Notes: generated by a model from the letters alone, not told the origin. A stretch of 64,000 nt of DNA from Mesaphorura yosii (GCA_009869945.1 WIXG01000057.1:186001-250000), one strand, 5' to 3'; positions 10,474 to 24,009 are shown, counted from the stretch's first letter. Program-made: numbers and translations.

Positions 10474-13099
10474 CTGGCTTCCGTGAACCGAGTCTGCCGC
10501 TGCGGCTGCTACTGCTGGTCCATGTGCGGGCCTCATGCGTAAAGAGTAATGCGTGCGTCGACGCGTACGCAGTGCGCAATGCCATGCATAACGTCGTACC
10601 TATTCACAATTCTCTATTCATGATTACTTTGATTACTGGACTCGTAATTTAATTGTACATGCTCGGTAATCGGTGGAATACGCATGCGTCGTGAACTTCA
10701 CACCATAAACTTCGTCCTCAAACACAGACACAAATATCAATCTAAGGTTTAATTGCAGGTTTCACTGCAATATACAAATTCTTCAATTGGTGTCGATTTG
10801 GATAAGAATTTAGTGGTGGCAGTTCATGGTTCACTATTTAATTAAATTAAATTAGCTGCATGCGGTTTAGTTGGTCAGATTTAGAAAACTAAAGATTTGT
10901 CAAGGTGCATGGTCCTGAGTCTGAGTCCTGATCCATGCTTCGTGGCCCTGTTGCACTGAAGACAATGAAACGGACCAGCTAATTAGACACACACCTGCTC
11001 GCTGCTGCGCTGCCTCGCGGGTCCAGGAAAAGGCGCAGCGCAGGACCCTGAAACCTGTCTGACTTGACACACCCAAATTGTTATTCCATTCCAGTAATTG
11101 TAATTATGCTGCTGCTGTTACCGCGGTAGTGTATTGCGATGCACCGTGCCATGCTAAAGTCCATTATCTTTATCTTAAGCGAGTTTTTCTTTTTTATGGA
11201 ACACGTGCACCATCGCGCCGGCACGACCGCACAGCTCATCTCTCAATTCATCTTCGTTTCGGTTGCCTTGCCGGACCGCATCCTGGCCTTAATCTCCCGG
11301 ATTGGTCTTCTTCGCCTTAGCTTCGCCCTTACGTCTTGCGTGTGTGCACCACATTAATCTGGGATCTCGTGTCAAGCAGCCAAGCCACTGCCACTGAATC
11401 GATGCATCGGTCACGAAGCATGTTTCTGCTTAATTTACATGCATGCATTTGGAATTAAGTCTGCATCGTTATTTTATGATTACAGATTACGTGTTACGAG
11501 TTACGAGTTAAGGCTCCGAGTGTAAAGAAGCGTGATGCGTTGATGCGTGAGGGTAAAAACTAAAAAGCTGAGGCTTATTCTTATTCCAATTCCAAAAATA
11601 GGCTGTGGTCTAATTGCATAAGATGCAAGTTGCATTCAGGCGTGACGCCCGCGTCTGCGCCGAGCCGGGCATGAGTGCACTGAACACGAAGGGCTTATTA
11701 CTTGAGTGAATTGGAAACCGAGTCCACGCATACAAAAGGGCCCTGGCTCGTTGTACTTGTATCCATTAAAATAAAATTTAATGTGTGTGTCCAAAATTCA
11801 AAATCCTCCAAGCCAGTGCAGTGCAGTGCGTGATTTCTTTTCTGGTGGCAATCTCTCGTCTTCGTCTCCCGTCTCGTTTCTTTTTCTCTTTGAAAGCAGA
11901 TGAAGATGAAGATGATGATGATGATCACCATGAAGCAAGGGAAGAGCGCAATGGCAATGCGTAATATTATCGAAGGGTACACAAAGCGAGCACGTAGGCA
12001 GGCGAGACAGGCACCGAGAGCAGAAGAATCAGGAGCAGGTGTTCATTCCTTCGCGCTCGGATTTTTTCTAAACATGTCTATTCATGACATGAGGAGCCAG
12101 GTCAAGATGCGGACAAGAAGGGATTATTATTTCGAAATTCGTTTTCGTTTCGTATCCCATCAAAGACCGACCAAGAAGTGCTGGAGAAGAGGGAAAGAAG
12201 GTCAAAGCATCCAGAAGAGAAATAACAACAAAAGGACCCGACCCGAGAAAAAGGCAGGCAGCCAAAAGGGTCTTTCTTGGCTTGGATTTTGGATCCTTTC
12301 ATGCAAGATGCAATTACAATTATTATTACTCCTACCAACCCGAGCAACAACTTGTACGATTTTTCGGTCTGGAATGTTGTTTTCTGGCTTGGTTTGGCCT
12401 AGCTTGGCACTTGGTCCTGAGTCCTTGGACATGTAATTCAATATTTGAAAGATCATATTATTATTACACTGCTTAACTGAGTGAGAGAGTGTTTAAGTGT
12501 TTCCAGTGCTTAGAAAATGAGATGAGATGAGAAAAAAGGGTCGATTTTTTGGTCTTGGGCTCATATTTTCAAAATAAGGGCCAACCGCACATCAAGCGAC
12601 GAGCGTCTGAGCGTTGGTCGAGCACGAGGGGTGCCCAAGGGTTCGAACCTCCGCTCCTGCAGCACGCTGCACTGCGTAGCACTGATAAATTTAGGTACTC
12701 CCGTAGTCCGTCCCGTCCCGTGAGGAATTCCATGCCACGTAAAAGTGTGTTTGGCACACCACCTGACACGTTCCGAGCACAGACCAAATGTAGTACTCTC
12801 CGGTCTTTATGCATACCGCTTTTTCCTATTGCCTATGCGTGTTGCGTACATAATATTACGATAAGCATAAAATAGACGGGCACAGCTCCGACCGGGCACA
12901 TTCCAACTTTGATCGAGTTGCCTCACACAACACAACTCTTGTGCCCTGTCTCTTGTGAATCGAGTCCTTGCCTTTCACGTTTTGCTCAAGTTTTGCTCAA
13001 GAAACTTAACTTTCACTCCTACTTGCATTGCTCAAAGTAAAACTACGTCCACGCATTTAAATGTGTCACATAAATACACACGGAAGCTCAACCGCAACC
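10474..13099. other. Gene-free 5' flank of the Bearded-like gene
   Basis: No recognisable gene. A palindromic GGTTCGAACC word near 12640 resembles a pol III B-box, but no cloverleaf can be folded around it. The promoter of the Bearded-like gene should lie near the right end; I could not fix its transcription start. Confidence 0.4.
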
Positions 13100-13914
13100 A
13101 TGCAATCAAAACGAAGTCAGTTCATCGAACGACAACAATCAGCGTCAGCAGCATTGACGACTGTACCTTCGTCTCCTATGCATAAGAAATTGGTAAGTTG
13201 GTTCCAATTCGATCGATCTCCCTGCGCTGTTGATATATTTTTAGTTGAGGACTGGTTTAAGAAAGTTATACTAAAGTTTGATGTTTCTCTTTCGTGTAGG
13301 TCAATCAACTACGCCCTTTCCGCAAAGTCGCCCGATCTGCCCGCATCAACTTGAACCGCTACTGGGGATTCCTCAGCCAACGCTACGGCCACGGCAGTTC
13401 CGGCTCCAACAACCCCAGCAAGCTGATGACCACCGGCACAAGTAGTGTATTGGACCAGTACGCGACGGAGATGGAACAGAACCGAATCAACGAGATGCTG
13501 GAGGCGCAGGCCTGTGCAATCTCCCAGAACTCGCTCAACTCCCAATACGAGGAGCAGTACTCACTGAGGTCAAGATCGTCGGTGGCTTCCTCTTCACTGT
13601 GTCAGTACGAAGACTGTGATTGTCACCTTCCAGTACTCATGACCGTGCCAAAAGTCCAGTCTCCAGCTCCGGCTCCGACAATTTCTCTGCCGATGGCGCT
13701 TCATCAGAGATTCGCGTCACTGTCCTCTTCTTGTTCGTCGTCTGCTTCATCAGCACCAGCACCGAGCTTTACTGGCTACGCATACGCACACGCACCTTCG
13801 ACGACGGCTGCCGAGCTGTACTACTTCAACAGCAGCCCCCGTAAGCTAATTACAATGGAAGATGAAGACCAATTTGAGTTTGAGAGTGCAAGTCAATACT
13901 CAATGATCTTGTAA
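13100..13914 (+). CDS. Bearded-family (E(spl)m-alpha-like) Neuralized antagonist
   Basis: Two exons, 13100-13192 and 13300-13914, joined in phase 0 across a 107-bp GT-AG intron, encode 235 aa. The ATG at 13100 sits in CAACCATG; an in-frame ATG at 13061 would add 13 residues. Exon 2 starts with a basic amphipathic stretch (residues 29-51, LRPFRKVARSARINLNR) like the N-terminal helix of Bearded proteins. NRINEMLE at residues 92-99 fits the family's NxxNExLE motif, which binds the ubiquitin ligase Neuralized and blocks Delta endocytosis. The rest is serine-, proline- and alanine-rich. The protein is longer than fly relatives, and I do not see the C-terminal GTFFW-type motif. Position between two HES genes supports the call, as does a K-box in the 3' UTR. 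Confidence 0.82.
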
Positions 13915-14027
13915 CCATTCGAGTGGGAGTAAAGACCTGGAATCTGATCTTTGGCTGATATATTATTCGTTCCATCTCATTTTTGTTAACGGCACCCCAT
14001 TTTTATGCGTACGCATTCAAGTATGTA

Positions 14028-14035
14028 CTGTGATA
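14028..14035 (+). promoter_or_regulatory. K-box in Bearded-like 3' UTR
   Basis: CTGTGATA lies 114 bp after the stop codon and before the likely AATAAA at 14207-14212. It is the full K-box, complementary to the 5' end (UAUCACAG) of the miR-2/miR-13 family, which represses E(spl)/Brd-complex transcripts in flies. Confidence 0.65.
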
Positions 14036-14206
14036 TTTGACTTGTTTCAATCCAATTATACAATTTCTAATTTACTTTACTTATCATTGTCAAGTTTTGT
14101 ATCAATCTTCAAGCGTGAATTGGGAATTGCGTTAAAAGCGAAAGAAAGAAAGAGGAGCGACGATAAGGAAAAGGCGATGTTTATGTTTTATGATTGTGTA
14201 AAATGT

Positions 14207-14212
14207 AATAAA
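14207..14212 (+). terminator. Poly(A) signal of the Bearded-like gene
   Basis: First AATAAA downstream of the stop codon, giving a 3' UTR of roughly 0.3 kb. Confidence 0.5.
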
Positions 14213-17200
14213 AAGATGCCATTCAATTTAAATCACTTAACACTGGATTACGAGTTACGACTTCACTTGCACTGGAAAAACCACATTCCTTCGCTGGACG
14301 GCTGCCTGCCTGCCAGTTGCCTTCACTTTATCATGCACAGCACCACGGTCCAGTGCGTCTCAGCCTGCCTCCTGCCCTGCCTTCCGCTGATTGTTGCACC
14401 AACACATTCCATTTACCACGCACGTTATCACTTAATTGGCGTTTATCACGCTGCGCCTCGCCGTGCCGTCATGCGGTCATGCATTCGCACTCGCATCCCT
14501 GATTATGATTATGGAGATATTTCAATTTAAAGCTTCAACCACAAATTGTGTTGCATTGCATGCAGCCAAATTGGAATTCGTAATTCGTTGGCCCTGGAAA
14601 TTGAATTAAATTTACACTCTCCATGTTTTCTTGTTGTAACAGCATTCTGGCCGGCCCTGGCCTGGCCGTGAGCGAAATTGCATCGTCGTTTAGCAGATGG
14701 ACCAAAATTCCTTAGCGGACCGACTTGCGATTAGAATTCAAGATCAGTTGAGCTCGCACGATAGTAACTTCGGGTGTTTTAGGGCATGGAATGTAAATTC
14801 GATTTATGGCATAAAAATTACATTAATCATGAATTCCTGATGAAGGTCAACTTTTTTGCTCTGCACATGGCAACGGCTTAGAAATGTTCGTAATCCGAAA
14901 GCGTTTTAGAGTTTAGAAGGCTTAAATCCACAAATGTTCGTTCGGTTTTGATGTGAAACCTGAAACCGTCGTCGTTCTAATCAGGATCAGCGATCAAGAT
15001 CGTAAGATTTGTAACAAAGATTAAGAAATTTTGGGATTAAGTGCGGTGAACTGGAAAAGAGAGCGTAAAGTAGATCTGCCCTGGCTCGGCTTGTCGCTGC
15101 TGGTCCTTTAACAAAGATTAAAAACCTATTACAAAAATATGCTACGGGCCAGAAGATGAAAAGAATTAAAATAGATTGATGGATTTGGATACGCTTACGA
15201 TCACGATTAGCTTGAGCGTTAGGTTACAGGATGTAGGCGGGCAGGGACGCTGCATTGCCTGATTGCTGTCGCTATTCATTGCCTGATGAGGTTCATTCAT
15301 GTCAGAACCATTTATTGGTGGCCCAAAACCCAAACTCGAGCGCAGCCGTGGCCGTAATCGTAATAATGGACCAGGTAAATAATTTCTCGCAGTAAATTGT
15401 ATTCAATCTTTACAAATGCAGGCCCGTAATTCACGTCTTTAAGAAGTTTCCACTTTTTCGTCGCCTTCGCGTTCGCCTTTGCCCTGCGTACAATAATATT
15501 GAGTTTCTATTCATGCGAAACGAAGCTACGAAGCCCGAGCCTGAGTCTGAGCACAAGTTCAACAACAAGCCTCGTGATTGCCATTGCTATTACCGCGACG
15601 CGAGTGATTGTGATTGAATTCAATTAACAAAAGGTTTCGGTCGATTTTTTCCGTTTCGTTGTGAAAATCTACCCGCTTTGTACACAATTTACAAATAATG
15701 CCGGGAATTAATACAATTACTCTGCCGCTCTGCTCGCTTTCGATTGTTGTTCATGTTTTGGAGGATTATTAAATCCAAGGCTGGTTGGCAAACGCAAACA
15801 ATTAAACGAACAGAGCCGGAATGAAACGCACAGTAAAGAAACGCGATGCAGTGCCGTTGCAATGGTTAAAAGTCTAAATTCTTAAATACATAAATACCCG
15901 ATCCAATGGTTGTTTATTTGTAGGCGAAGGAACTCAGACTCAAACTCGTTACTCATTGCAATTGTGAGCGAGTTATTGTTGTTAATTCTCCTCTCAGGTG
16001 TTACATGTGTAATTTGGAAATGTGTGGACAATGGACCAAAGCCCAGCACAGACAAGGCCGTGGCCGTGTTTGTTGATGTGAATTGCTTAATTTTAGTGAG
16101 TATTTGCTTTGTTTTCGAGTGTCTCGGCCCAAATTTATTTTTAAACTACAAGCTTGAAGCTAGATTGACGCTTTACTTTGGAAGTTCCGTGATCGGATTA
16201 ATTAAAACCGAAATACGTGGATTTGAGGCTTGTTTTAATGGAACTCAATCCAGTTTAGAGGTTTGATACGAAATGCCGTTAATTTTTGCCAAAACCAATT
16301 CAAATAGAACATATTATATTAGATACATAGAGAGTGCGAAAAGTTTGGACTTGTTTTAGTTTTATTCTCACCAACTACACCAAAAATCAAGATTTTAGTA
16401 TACAAAGCAGAGCTGCTTGCACAAAGAAGTCTCATCTCCTCGAGTTTAAGCCGTGATTGATTATCTGATCAGATTTCTTGAGCCTCACACTTTGTTTAAG
16501 CTAGTCAGACGTTTAAATACACGCACATAAATGATTGGACAAATGGACAATACACATAAATTACAAACAACTGGCAAACACGGTCGGGCACAAGAAGACA
16601 AGCACAATAATGTTCTGTAAAGGGCTCCTTGTGCGAGTTGAGTGTAACACGAGGACGATGATGAGGATCATTTAAAGGTATTTTGTAAATTGTAGTTCAG
16701 TGAAGTGAATTGTGTTTTCGAATTGTAAAGCACGAAAATGTAAAAAGGCTAACCCAAATCCAGCCTACATTCTTATGTACTCAAACCAAACTCAGTCGAA
16801 CTCACCTTCAATCACCCGCCTGCGTCTATTCAATTGAACACCCGGGCACAACCACTTTTTTGACGTGTACTGCGTACGTGCACACAATTCATAACCAATC
16901 TTCGTCCCATTCTAAAGAGAGTACACTGCTTGAATTGAATAAATTGCTTACGACTGTGACCATGTTCGGTGCTCAGTGCTCGTGTTTTGAAAAGAGGAGC
17001 GAATTAATTTGAAAAGAAACTCTGGAAATTGGGCTTATCCGTATTATTGTTACTGTTTCTGTAAAAGAGCAGGCAGGCAAGAAAAATTGAGCTGAAATCA
17101 GGCATTATGACGATTGTTTGCATCTTGCATGATGTGCGAATGTAATACTGTATGATTATTGATTAGTTTACAACGTCAGTGATAATATAAATTATACTTT

Positions 17201-20200
17201 TTATGAATAAATACGATGAAGATGAGTTCGAGCTCTGGACAAGAGTGCAGATGACTGATACTATCAAGATGAAATCGAAATTTTCTAAACGGAGTCCAGT
17301 TCAAATCATCCCAAGTGAGATTTCTATCCTCAATTCTAGCTGAATTTTAAAATTGGCACGAACATGCAATAAATTTCAATGAATATTGGTAAATTGAAAG
17401 TAAAATGTAATGATTGACGTGATTGAATGATAAGTGTGATTCGGCTGGGACGCAAATCACAATAAATTAATTTCCTGGTTCGTGTTCGAAATTTTGCTCT
17501 CAATTGAAATTTGAATCGGAATAGAATTCTGGAAGTCTTTGTCGTACATGCAATGCGAGTAATTGTTGTTGATTTGAAAACCTCATTGAAATGGCACTGC
17601 CTCTGTCTGCCATGCCGTAATACGAAATACGAACATTATAATTAACGATACAATTGCCGAATTGCCCCTGACTATGACTATTCATTTCTAGGATTTCAAT
17701 TGTTGCATCGCATTGCAGTTTCAGACCCGCATGCTGCAAGCTGAAAGTGGTTGCACACTTTGGTTTGGCGTTTGAGGGAAACCAGAGCCAGAGCCACAAA
17801 AGGGCAAGAATGCACGGGAAGTCTCCGTTTCATTCTTGTGTGGTGATTGTGACCTGGGCGGTTCATTCAGGGTGGTTTATCTCAAACGGTGGGCATAGCC
17901 TTCGCTCCTCCGTGTGGTACCTTCTTTCTTCGTGTACCTGAAACTGAAACGCACGTACTCGCTGAAGAATGAGCAATTCCTTACTTGGTTGTGGGCCGTG
18001 GGCACGCAGAGCACAAAGGGAGGTCAACCTCAACAAAGATTTCACAGAAAACCCACGAAACTCGGAGCCGGACCGAAGAAGCTCAAAACTGACTGCAGAG
18101 AACATTTAATTCATCATGTTTCCGACATTTAAATGCGTTTGAAGATCAGAATTACGGTAGCAAGCTGGGAATGAATGAACACGCAGATGACAATGAGGCG
18201 AATCTCGAAGAAGGTTTGACTTTTGGTCCATACAAATCGAATTTATTCAATTTACGTACTCAATGGACACATCTTGAAAGAAATTCGATACAATTCAAAA
18301 CGGATGTTGCAACGCTCAACTTCCTATTTCTGGGCCATTGTGAGTTGTGCTTATTACTTCGCTTGGAAATCGGCGCTCACGCATTGTCATTGTTGTCCAC
18401 AGATTCTCAAATCATGTGTAAAAATCGGAGACAATTGGCGTCTCGCTCGCACTCACACCCGAACACAAAGGCAGTGGTCGTCGACTGAGGCTTGAGTTGG
18501 GGCGTAAATGTTGCGTCCTTTCTTCAAGTAGCTGGTCGAGGATGACACGACAATGGACATGGACAGGAACGGGTCATAAAAGCTCAACGACGACTACAAC
18601 GACAACGACCAAGGTGAGAAAGTGAGAGCAGAGCACTGAACACGATTACGATTGAATGGCGAAGGCGAATGGTCACAGGATGGAACGGAACAACAATACA
18701 TTACCATCACGGCACGGATTCATTGTGCGCTTAATGATCGAGTGTGCGCTACGCGTACGCGGGATGTCAGCCTGTGTGTGAAATGTATGAAATCATTTAT
18801 CACCAGCTCCAAATTGATTTGAAACCGTTATTATTCAAGAAACTCAAGAACTGTTTGGATTTTTCATGGTTTTTGAAGGAAACTTCCGGACGTCGTCACC
18901 AAAATCGTGATTCGTGCTTACACATTGAAGCAAAACCAAAGCGACGTTTCGTCTTTTGAAAGCAAGGCAACAAATTCAGACGACTTGTGCAGATTGAGTT
19001 TGGCAATCACCGATTAAGTCCTGATCAAAATGAGTCCACTGAGATTTGAATACGATATAGCTTGAATTGTGGATAATCATTTGTTTTTTATTGCCGTGTC
19101 CCGCGTCAGTCTGCTGCGCCGCACTTGTAATCAGATGTTCGAATTCAATCTACCGAGAAGTCAGGCTCGCAGGCGCTCTCAATGAATGGAATTAAAGTCC
19201 CATTGTCAGATTGTTACATTTCGGGCTGGGATCGAATCCGCGTCCGGGACGGGACAATGGCATGATCGCATATTTCACTCGTGCACTGCAGACTACAGTG
19301 CTTGCTGCGTGCATGGCTCTTGATTGAGACAATAAAAACGCACATGTCGCATTTACAAGAGTAAAAACACCGATTACACTTTACTGACTTTACACATTGC
19401 ACTCCACAGTCAGCCCCTCCAAACTGCTACTGTTGTGGTAATATTTTTATATGCGCTGCCATCAAGTGCACGCGCCGAGGCCAAGCCAGAATTCATGAAA
19501 GTATTCACACTGCGTTGCAACTGCACTGAAACGGCATGGATGAGTAAACACAAAATCATGGAAAAACAAGTAAGGGCTTCAATGGTAAAAGGATTGCACC
19601 GCGCCGCGAGAACTGGAAAGCCCTTGAGTTCAAGGATCGATCGGGAAATTGGGTGAAGCTCGCCAATTATTAGGTTCAGCAGCATTCATGAATTGTACGG
19701 GTTAAAAATGTTACTGGACGAAAATAGAAGATGTTTCACTACCAATACATTGACAACCGCAAGTAACTCGCAAGTAACCTAGTACAGATGTTTTTAGTCT
19801 GAAAGGAAAACTTTTTAACATCGCCCGAGCTGAAAATTAAACGCCGCTATTAAATTCGCTGGTAAAAGCATATACCTCAAAGCTTCCAACAGGTTCTACA
19901 TGTTGCTTCTTGTTGCAAGTATCATAATCATAATTAAGACATTAGCCAGATTGCTGATTGTACAATCTCAAATCTGACTGTAAAATGCGCGTTGCGTTCG
20001 GCAGTCAACAGTAAATGATTTAAATCTAAAATCCTTCATCTCGCTCCACATTACATTGCATTGCATTGTGTCAATTTGAGAATTACCACATTTGCTGCTG
20101 TTCAGTGCTCATAAAATTCCACAACCCACACAGCCGCTGCGTTGCTGCACCCGCTCCCGCGCCTCAGATAATTACGTACACAAGTGCATGTGCGTGTAGC

Positions 20201-21485
20201 ATGTTCCATGTCCATCGTGGAGAGATAAAGCTGTCAGAACACTTAATCTCAGTCTCGTCGAAGCGTCAAGTTCAATTTTCAGACTTTATACAAACAAAAC
20301 AGTTTCTTGTTCACCAGCTCATAAACCACGCCATGCCATGCAACGCCATGCCATGCAACGCCATGGCGCTGAGCTCATTTTCCAGGTTCGGCGCAGGCGC
20401 ACTCTGCCTCTGCCCGCACTGCACTTGATCTTTTGTACGCATAAGGCGTACGTAATTTGTAATTTGAGATGCAAACATTAGGCTGCCTGCCCTGCCTGCC
20501 AAGCTCCAAGAAACCAGCAGCCAGGAGTCAGGCAGACCGAGTCGAACCTGTCATGAAAGAAATCCTTGTCTGTTAAAAAGTTAACCATATTTTTGTCGTC
20601 GAAGTCTTCGGGTAAGCTGAGGGTCGGTCGCAGTCGCCAACTCGGGCTCGGGTCAGGTTTCCTTAATTAACAACAGGCGTTCCAACCCAGCAGAAGAAGC
20701 CAAATGACAATTAGGAGCCGAGAGTAATACGAAACTGCTCGTTGCACTGTTTTGCCACCGTCAGAGCACTAAAACGTTGCCAGGCTCCTGGCTCAGGCTC
20801 AGGGCTCAGACGATCGTTGTTCAAGAAATTAACAGATTAACGCGGGTTTTGCTTCTGCTTTCATCGGGAACAGGCCTCTAAAATCTTACACGAATCTCAT
20901 CTCTGTAGTTATATCTTGATTCGGCACTTCGAAATCAACAACCTGTAAACTGTGTGCTCATACTGGCGAATTTTCTACGATAGAGGAAACGGCGAGGAAA
21001 GTGAGACAAGGCAGTCCACCTCGACACGTCATTGATTGTTTACAGAATGCATACAATTGAGACTTTAGTCATCTAGATTACTTCCTACGGTCAATGAAAC
21101 TCAATCAATAAAACTTGAATTCATAGCCGTGTGCCCTTTCTTTTGTCGCACTCCACTCGTATGCTAAGCATCACGCCGTGCCATGACGTCGTTTTTTTTA
21201 GATCTCGCCGGATCTGGGCCGTCCAGGCCGTGTGAAAACATATGACTCTTATCAAAATGGATGTACAAACGCACGCATAAATAAAAGGACAACATGCAGC
21301 AAGCCTGCCCTGCCCTGCATCATTCACCATTGTATCGGAATGCAGCACGGCGCGGGGCTCGGCTGCTGAATACAAGAAGCCAGACCCGGCGAGTGGCGAC
21401 CCGAGCCCGAGTAAATTGTAAATAGGAAGGGTACCGGTTTTTGTACCGTCGTGGCACATGTGGTTTGCTCTGTCCCTTTTCCTTT
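14213..21485. other. Gene desert, left part of the HES-B upstream region
   Basis: About 7 kb without a supportable gene on either strand. Frames reach about 120 codons but lack domain similarity and, in the cases checked, an ATG start. A degenerate 15-bp tandem repeat lies at 20328-20366. Given the flanking Notch-target genes, long-range regulatory DNA or a non-coding RNA is possible, but unproven. Confidence 0.45.
20328..20366 (+). repeat. 15-bp tandem repeat, 2.5 copies
   Basis: The unit ACGCCATGCCATGCA is repeated perfectly twice and then partially (ACGCCATGG). It is itself built from CCATG words. Confidence 0.8.
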
Positions 21486-21535
21486 CGTGGGAAAGTCGGC
21501 AGTGCCCGCGTTCCCACGCACTGCTCTCCACCTGC
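21486..21535. promoter_or_regulatory. Perfect SPS plus class-A E-box (SPS+A), HES-B upstream
   Basis: CGTGGGAA (21486-21493) and TTCCCACG (21511-21518) form a perfect inverted pair separated by 17 bp. Eleven bases further, 21529-21535 reads GCAGGTG on the minus strand, a class-A proneural E-box. This SPS+A combination is the known code for synergy between Notch/Su(H) and proneural bHLH activators at E(spl) genes. It lies about 4.1 kb upstream of the HES-B ATG and is the strongest regulatory element in the window. Confidence 0.75.
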
Positions 21536-22369
21536 CCAACACACGACCGACTTAAGAGACCCGCGCCAGAAAATTACGATAAAAGATCATCGCATCACAT
21601 TTCAAAGGAAAAGAAAAGAGGCAGCATGCATAAAGATTTTAGATTCAGTTGGCTCCGCCTTCGTTTTGGTGTGCACAACAATTGAACAATCAGAATCGTC
21701 AAGACTCAAGACAAGACCATCATCATAATCATCATCAACTCGGTTGTTGTGGCTGTTGCTGATGCTGCTGCCGTGAAGTGCTGCGTTTGCGTTGCTTTAA
21801 CTCTTTATCTTTATGCTGGCGAACGCGTGCTGTATGAGTCGTGGGCCGTAGAGCGTGAGGCTCGTCCCATTGTAATAATCTCTCGTCTCGTGCATGACAC
21901 ACGACAAGACCCCAAGCCAGGCCGGACTCACCTACTTTGAATTCGATTCTGATTAAATAAACCCCTGTGCTGTGATCTTTCATGTTTCAGCCTTACTTCT
22001 TTTGCGAATTCGTCTGACACTCGGACTTAAATGATGGAACTTATTTAAAGCTTCTTCTAATAAGGCACAAATTCAACATGTTTATTGGCGTCCGGCTAAA
22101 GCTTAAAATGAAATTGTGCATTTCCTATGTGTAAATGCTTAAAATCCAATTTATTTCTCGAAATTCTGTAACAGTCCAATTCTGTTATTCAGAGTTTAGA
22201 GGGCAATGGCAAGCTTTCAGTTGGATCAGCAAATCCGAGCCAGGACTTGCAGGACTAAGGAATGTTGACAGCATTTGTTTAATTGATTACACCGCGACCG
22301 CATGGACGCGGAGAGCGTAGAATTTAAGAATGTACACAAACAATTACGCACATGACACACACGCACGAG

Positions 22370-22405
22370 TTTAGAATGCATGCACGCATGCACGCATGCG
22401 TGGAC
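22370..22405. repeat. GCATGCAC-type alternating purine-pyrimidine run
   Basis: Repeated ATGCACGC units give about 30 bp of mostly alternating purine and pyrimidine. It is simple DNA, possibly Z-prone; no other role is visible. Confidence 0.5.
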
Positions 22406-22980
22406 GGCCGCATGATTAAAGACAATGCGAACGAATATCTCATCATCACACTTGAATGAGTCGATGAAATGCTCAATGGAACAGGTAAACGCGTAGTAGT
22501 AAATGGCAGGGCACGGCGAAGGAATGCTCGCTTGGCACCTGGCCGCACAGTGCCTCTCCAGGAATTTGTACTCGTCCTGGAATTCTCAAGCTCAGAGCCC
22601 TTGCCTTAAAACAAACAAATACTGCGTAATAAGTAATAAGTTTAATTCAATGCATAGGCAAGTACATTAATTACTTGCTCGTACGCCCTACACACTTCTT
22701 GAATGAAATTCGCTGCAGTTCCCAGTTCCTTAATGGAAAAAACACATGTCGTGTGACTCGGCTGACGTGACGTGACGACGCGACCACAAGCCGCATGCCG
22801 CAACGCAACGCACGATTACACGGAAAAATAATTACAAATGCGAAATAAATCCGGTTTTGTTTTTGCCTCTCGGTGTGGAGGTACGTGCCACAAATCTCAA
22901 TCAAATCAGCCCGGACCTGAGCGAAAGACAAAGGCCCATTGAGAAATACAGGCAAGGCAAAGGCTTGGGTCGGTCGAATG

Positions 22981-23001
22981 TGTGGGAAAATGCAACAGGT
23001 G
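22981..23001 (+). promoter_or_regulatory. Su(H)-type site next to class-A E-box
   Basis: TGTGGGAA (22981-22988) fits the YGTGRGAA Su(H) consensus, and ACAGGTG (22995-23001) fits the proneural RCAGSTG consensus 6 bp later. A further TGTGGGAA is at 23338-23345. The sites are weaker than the exact CGTGGGAA words, so chance is possible. Confidence 0.4.
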
Positions 23002-24001
23002 TGAATTTCAACGTGAACCTCAACTCGCTTGGGCATACCAGTCTGTTTCTTCTATGTTCTTCTTAAGCTGGGCTCTTTCGTTTCTTTTTCTTATTCTTAA
23101 GTGTTATCATAATAAGCATGTTGTAAACAAGTTCAGCCTATTCGGGTACTTGGAAGATACAGCAACACGGCGGCCGGGCTCAGGAATGCGATCCGCAGCC
23201 CGCGAAGGAGGCTTGCTCAGATGTTCACTACGCCAGGCCCCGCCACGCTACATCGAAACAAATCATGCGTAATTGGATTGGATTTGGCAAACAACCGGCA
23301 GCTCGCAACAGCAACTGGCAATGGGGGTACTCAAGAGTGTGGGAACGTGATTAGGTCATTAAGAATCCAAGAATCGGCACGCAAGTGATGAAGTACTCAA
23401 AATTACGGGTCGTACGATGTGTGACGATGAGTCATGACACGTAAGCCAAGTCAACGAGTTCTCGCCTCGGCCCGTAACATGTGCGTCGCAGAATTCCGAA
23501 AGATGCGATATGACAATGACGAATTGACAGATTGGCCACGTTTTGTTTACAAGAAAGCACGATATCGCTCCAAGAATTTGCAAATCTGCACTCCTCGACG
23601 GTGGGAAAGTTGTTCCGAGGAGCTTCACAGGCTCGACGCGCTTTGGTGACGTGCCGACGACTGTAAACAAATCATGGAGATGCTGATAAGGTGCTGATTG
23701 CAGATGCTGGAAACAAAAGAAGTGATCATTGACCCAAAGCAGACGCAAGGCAGAAGAAGCTGAAAGAGTTAAAAATGAAAGGAGTTGACATCGACAAGTT
23801 TCAAATGTCAAGTCATTGACTATCAGACATCGAACGAACGTGACGAAACCTCAAATCTTGTGTTTCATGTTTGACACTCGTGTTTATTTATGTTACTAGA
23901 TTATCGACTTTTGTGCTGATTTCCGACCCACGCAATAAGTTGGCGAGTCGGCGAGTCTCGTCCGTTTGGGCTCAGATTTTTGCGCCTCGGCACTTCTTTC
24001 C

Positions 24002-24009
24002 CGTGGGAA
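24002..24009 (+). promoter_or_regulatory. Single exact Su(H) site
   Basis: CGTGGGAA about 1.56 kb upstream of the HES-B start; no partner site lies within 20 bp. Confidence 0.4.

Noticed and set aside
12635..12660. GGTTCGAACC word resembling a pol III B-box (tRNA or tRNA-derived SINE)
   Set aside because: No cloverleaf, acceptor stem or properly placed A-box can be formed on either strand.
15910..16266. 118-codon plus-strand hydrophobic frame preceded by an acceptor-like TTTGTAG
   Set aside because: No ATG start, no partner exon, no recognisable protein; judged chance.
19221..19245. GGGATCGAATCC word resembling a tRNA T-arm
   Set aside because: The T-stem does not pair and no A-box lies at the right distance.
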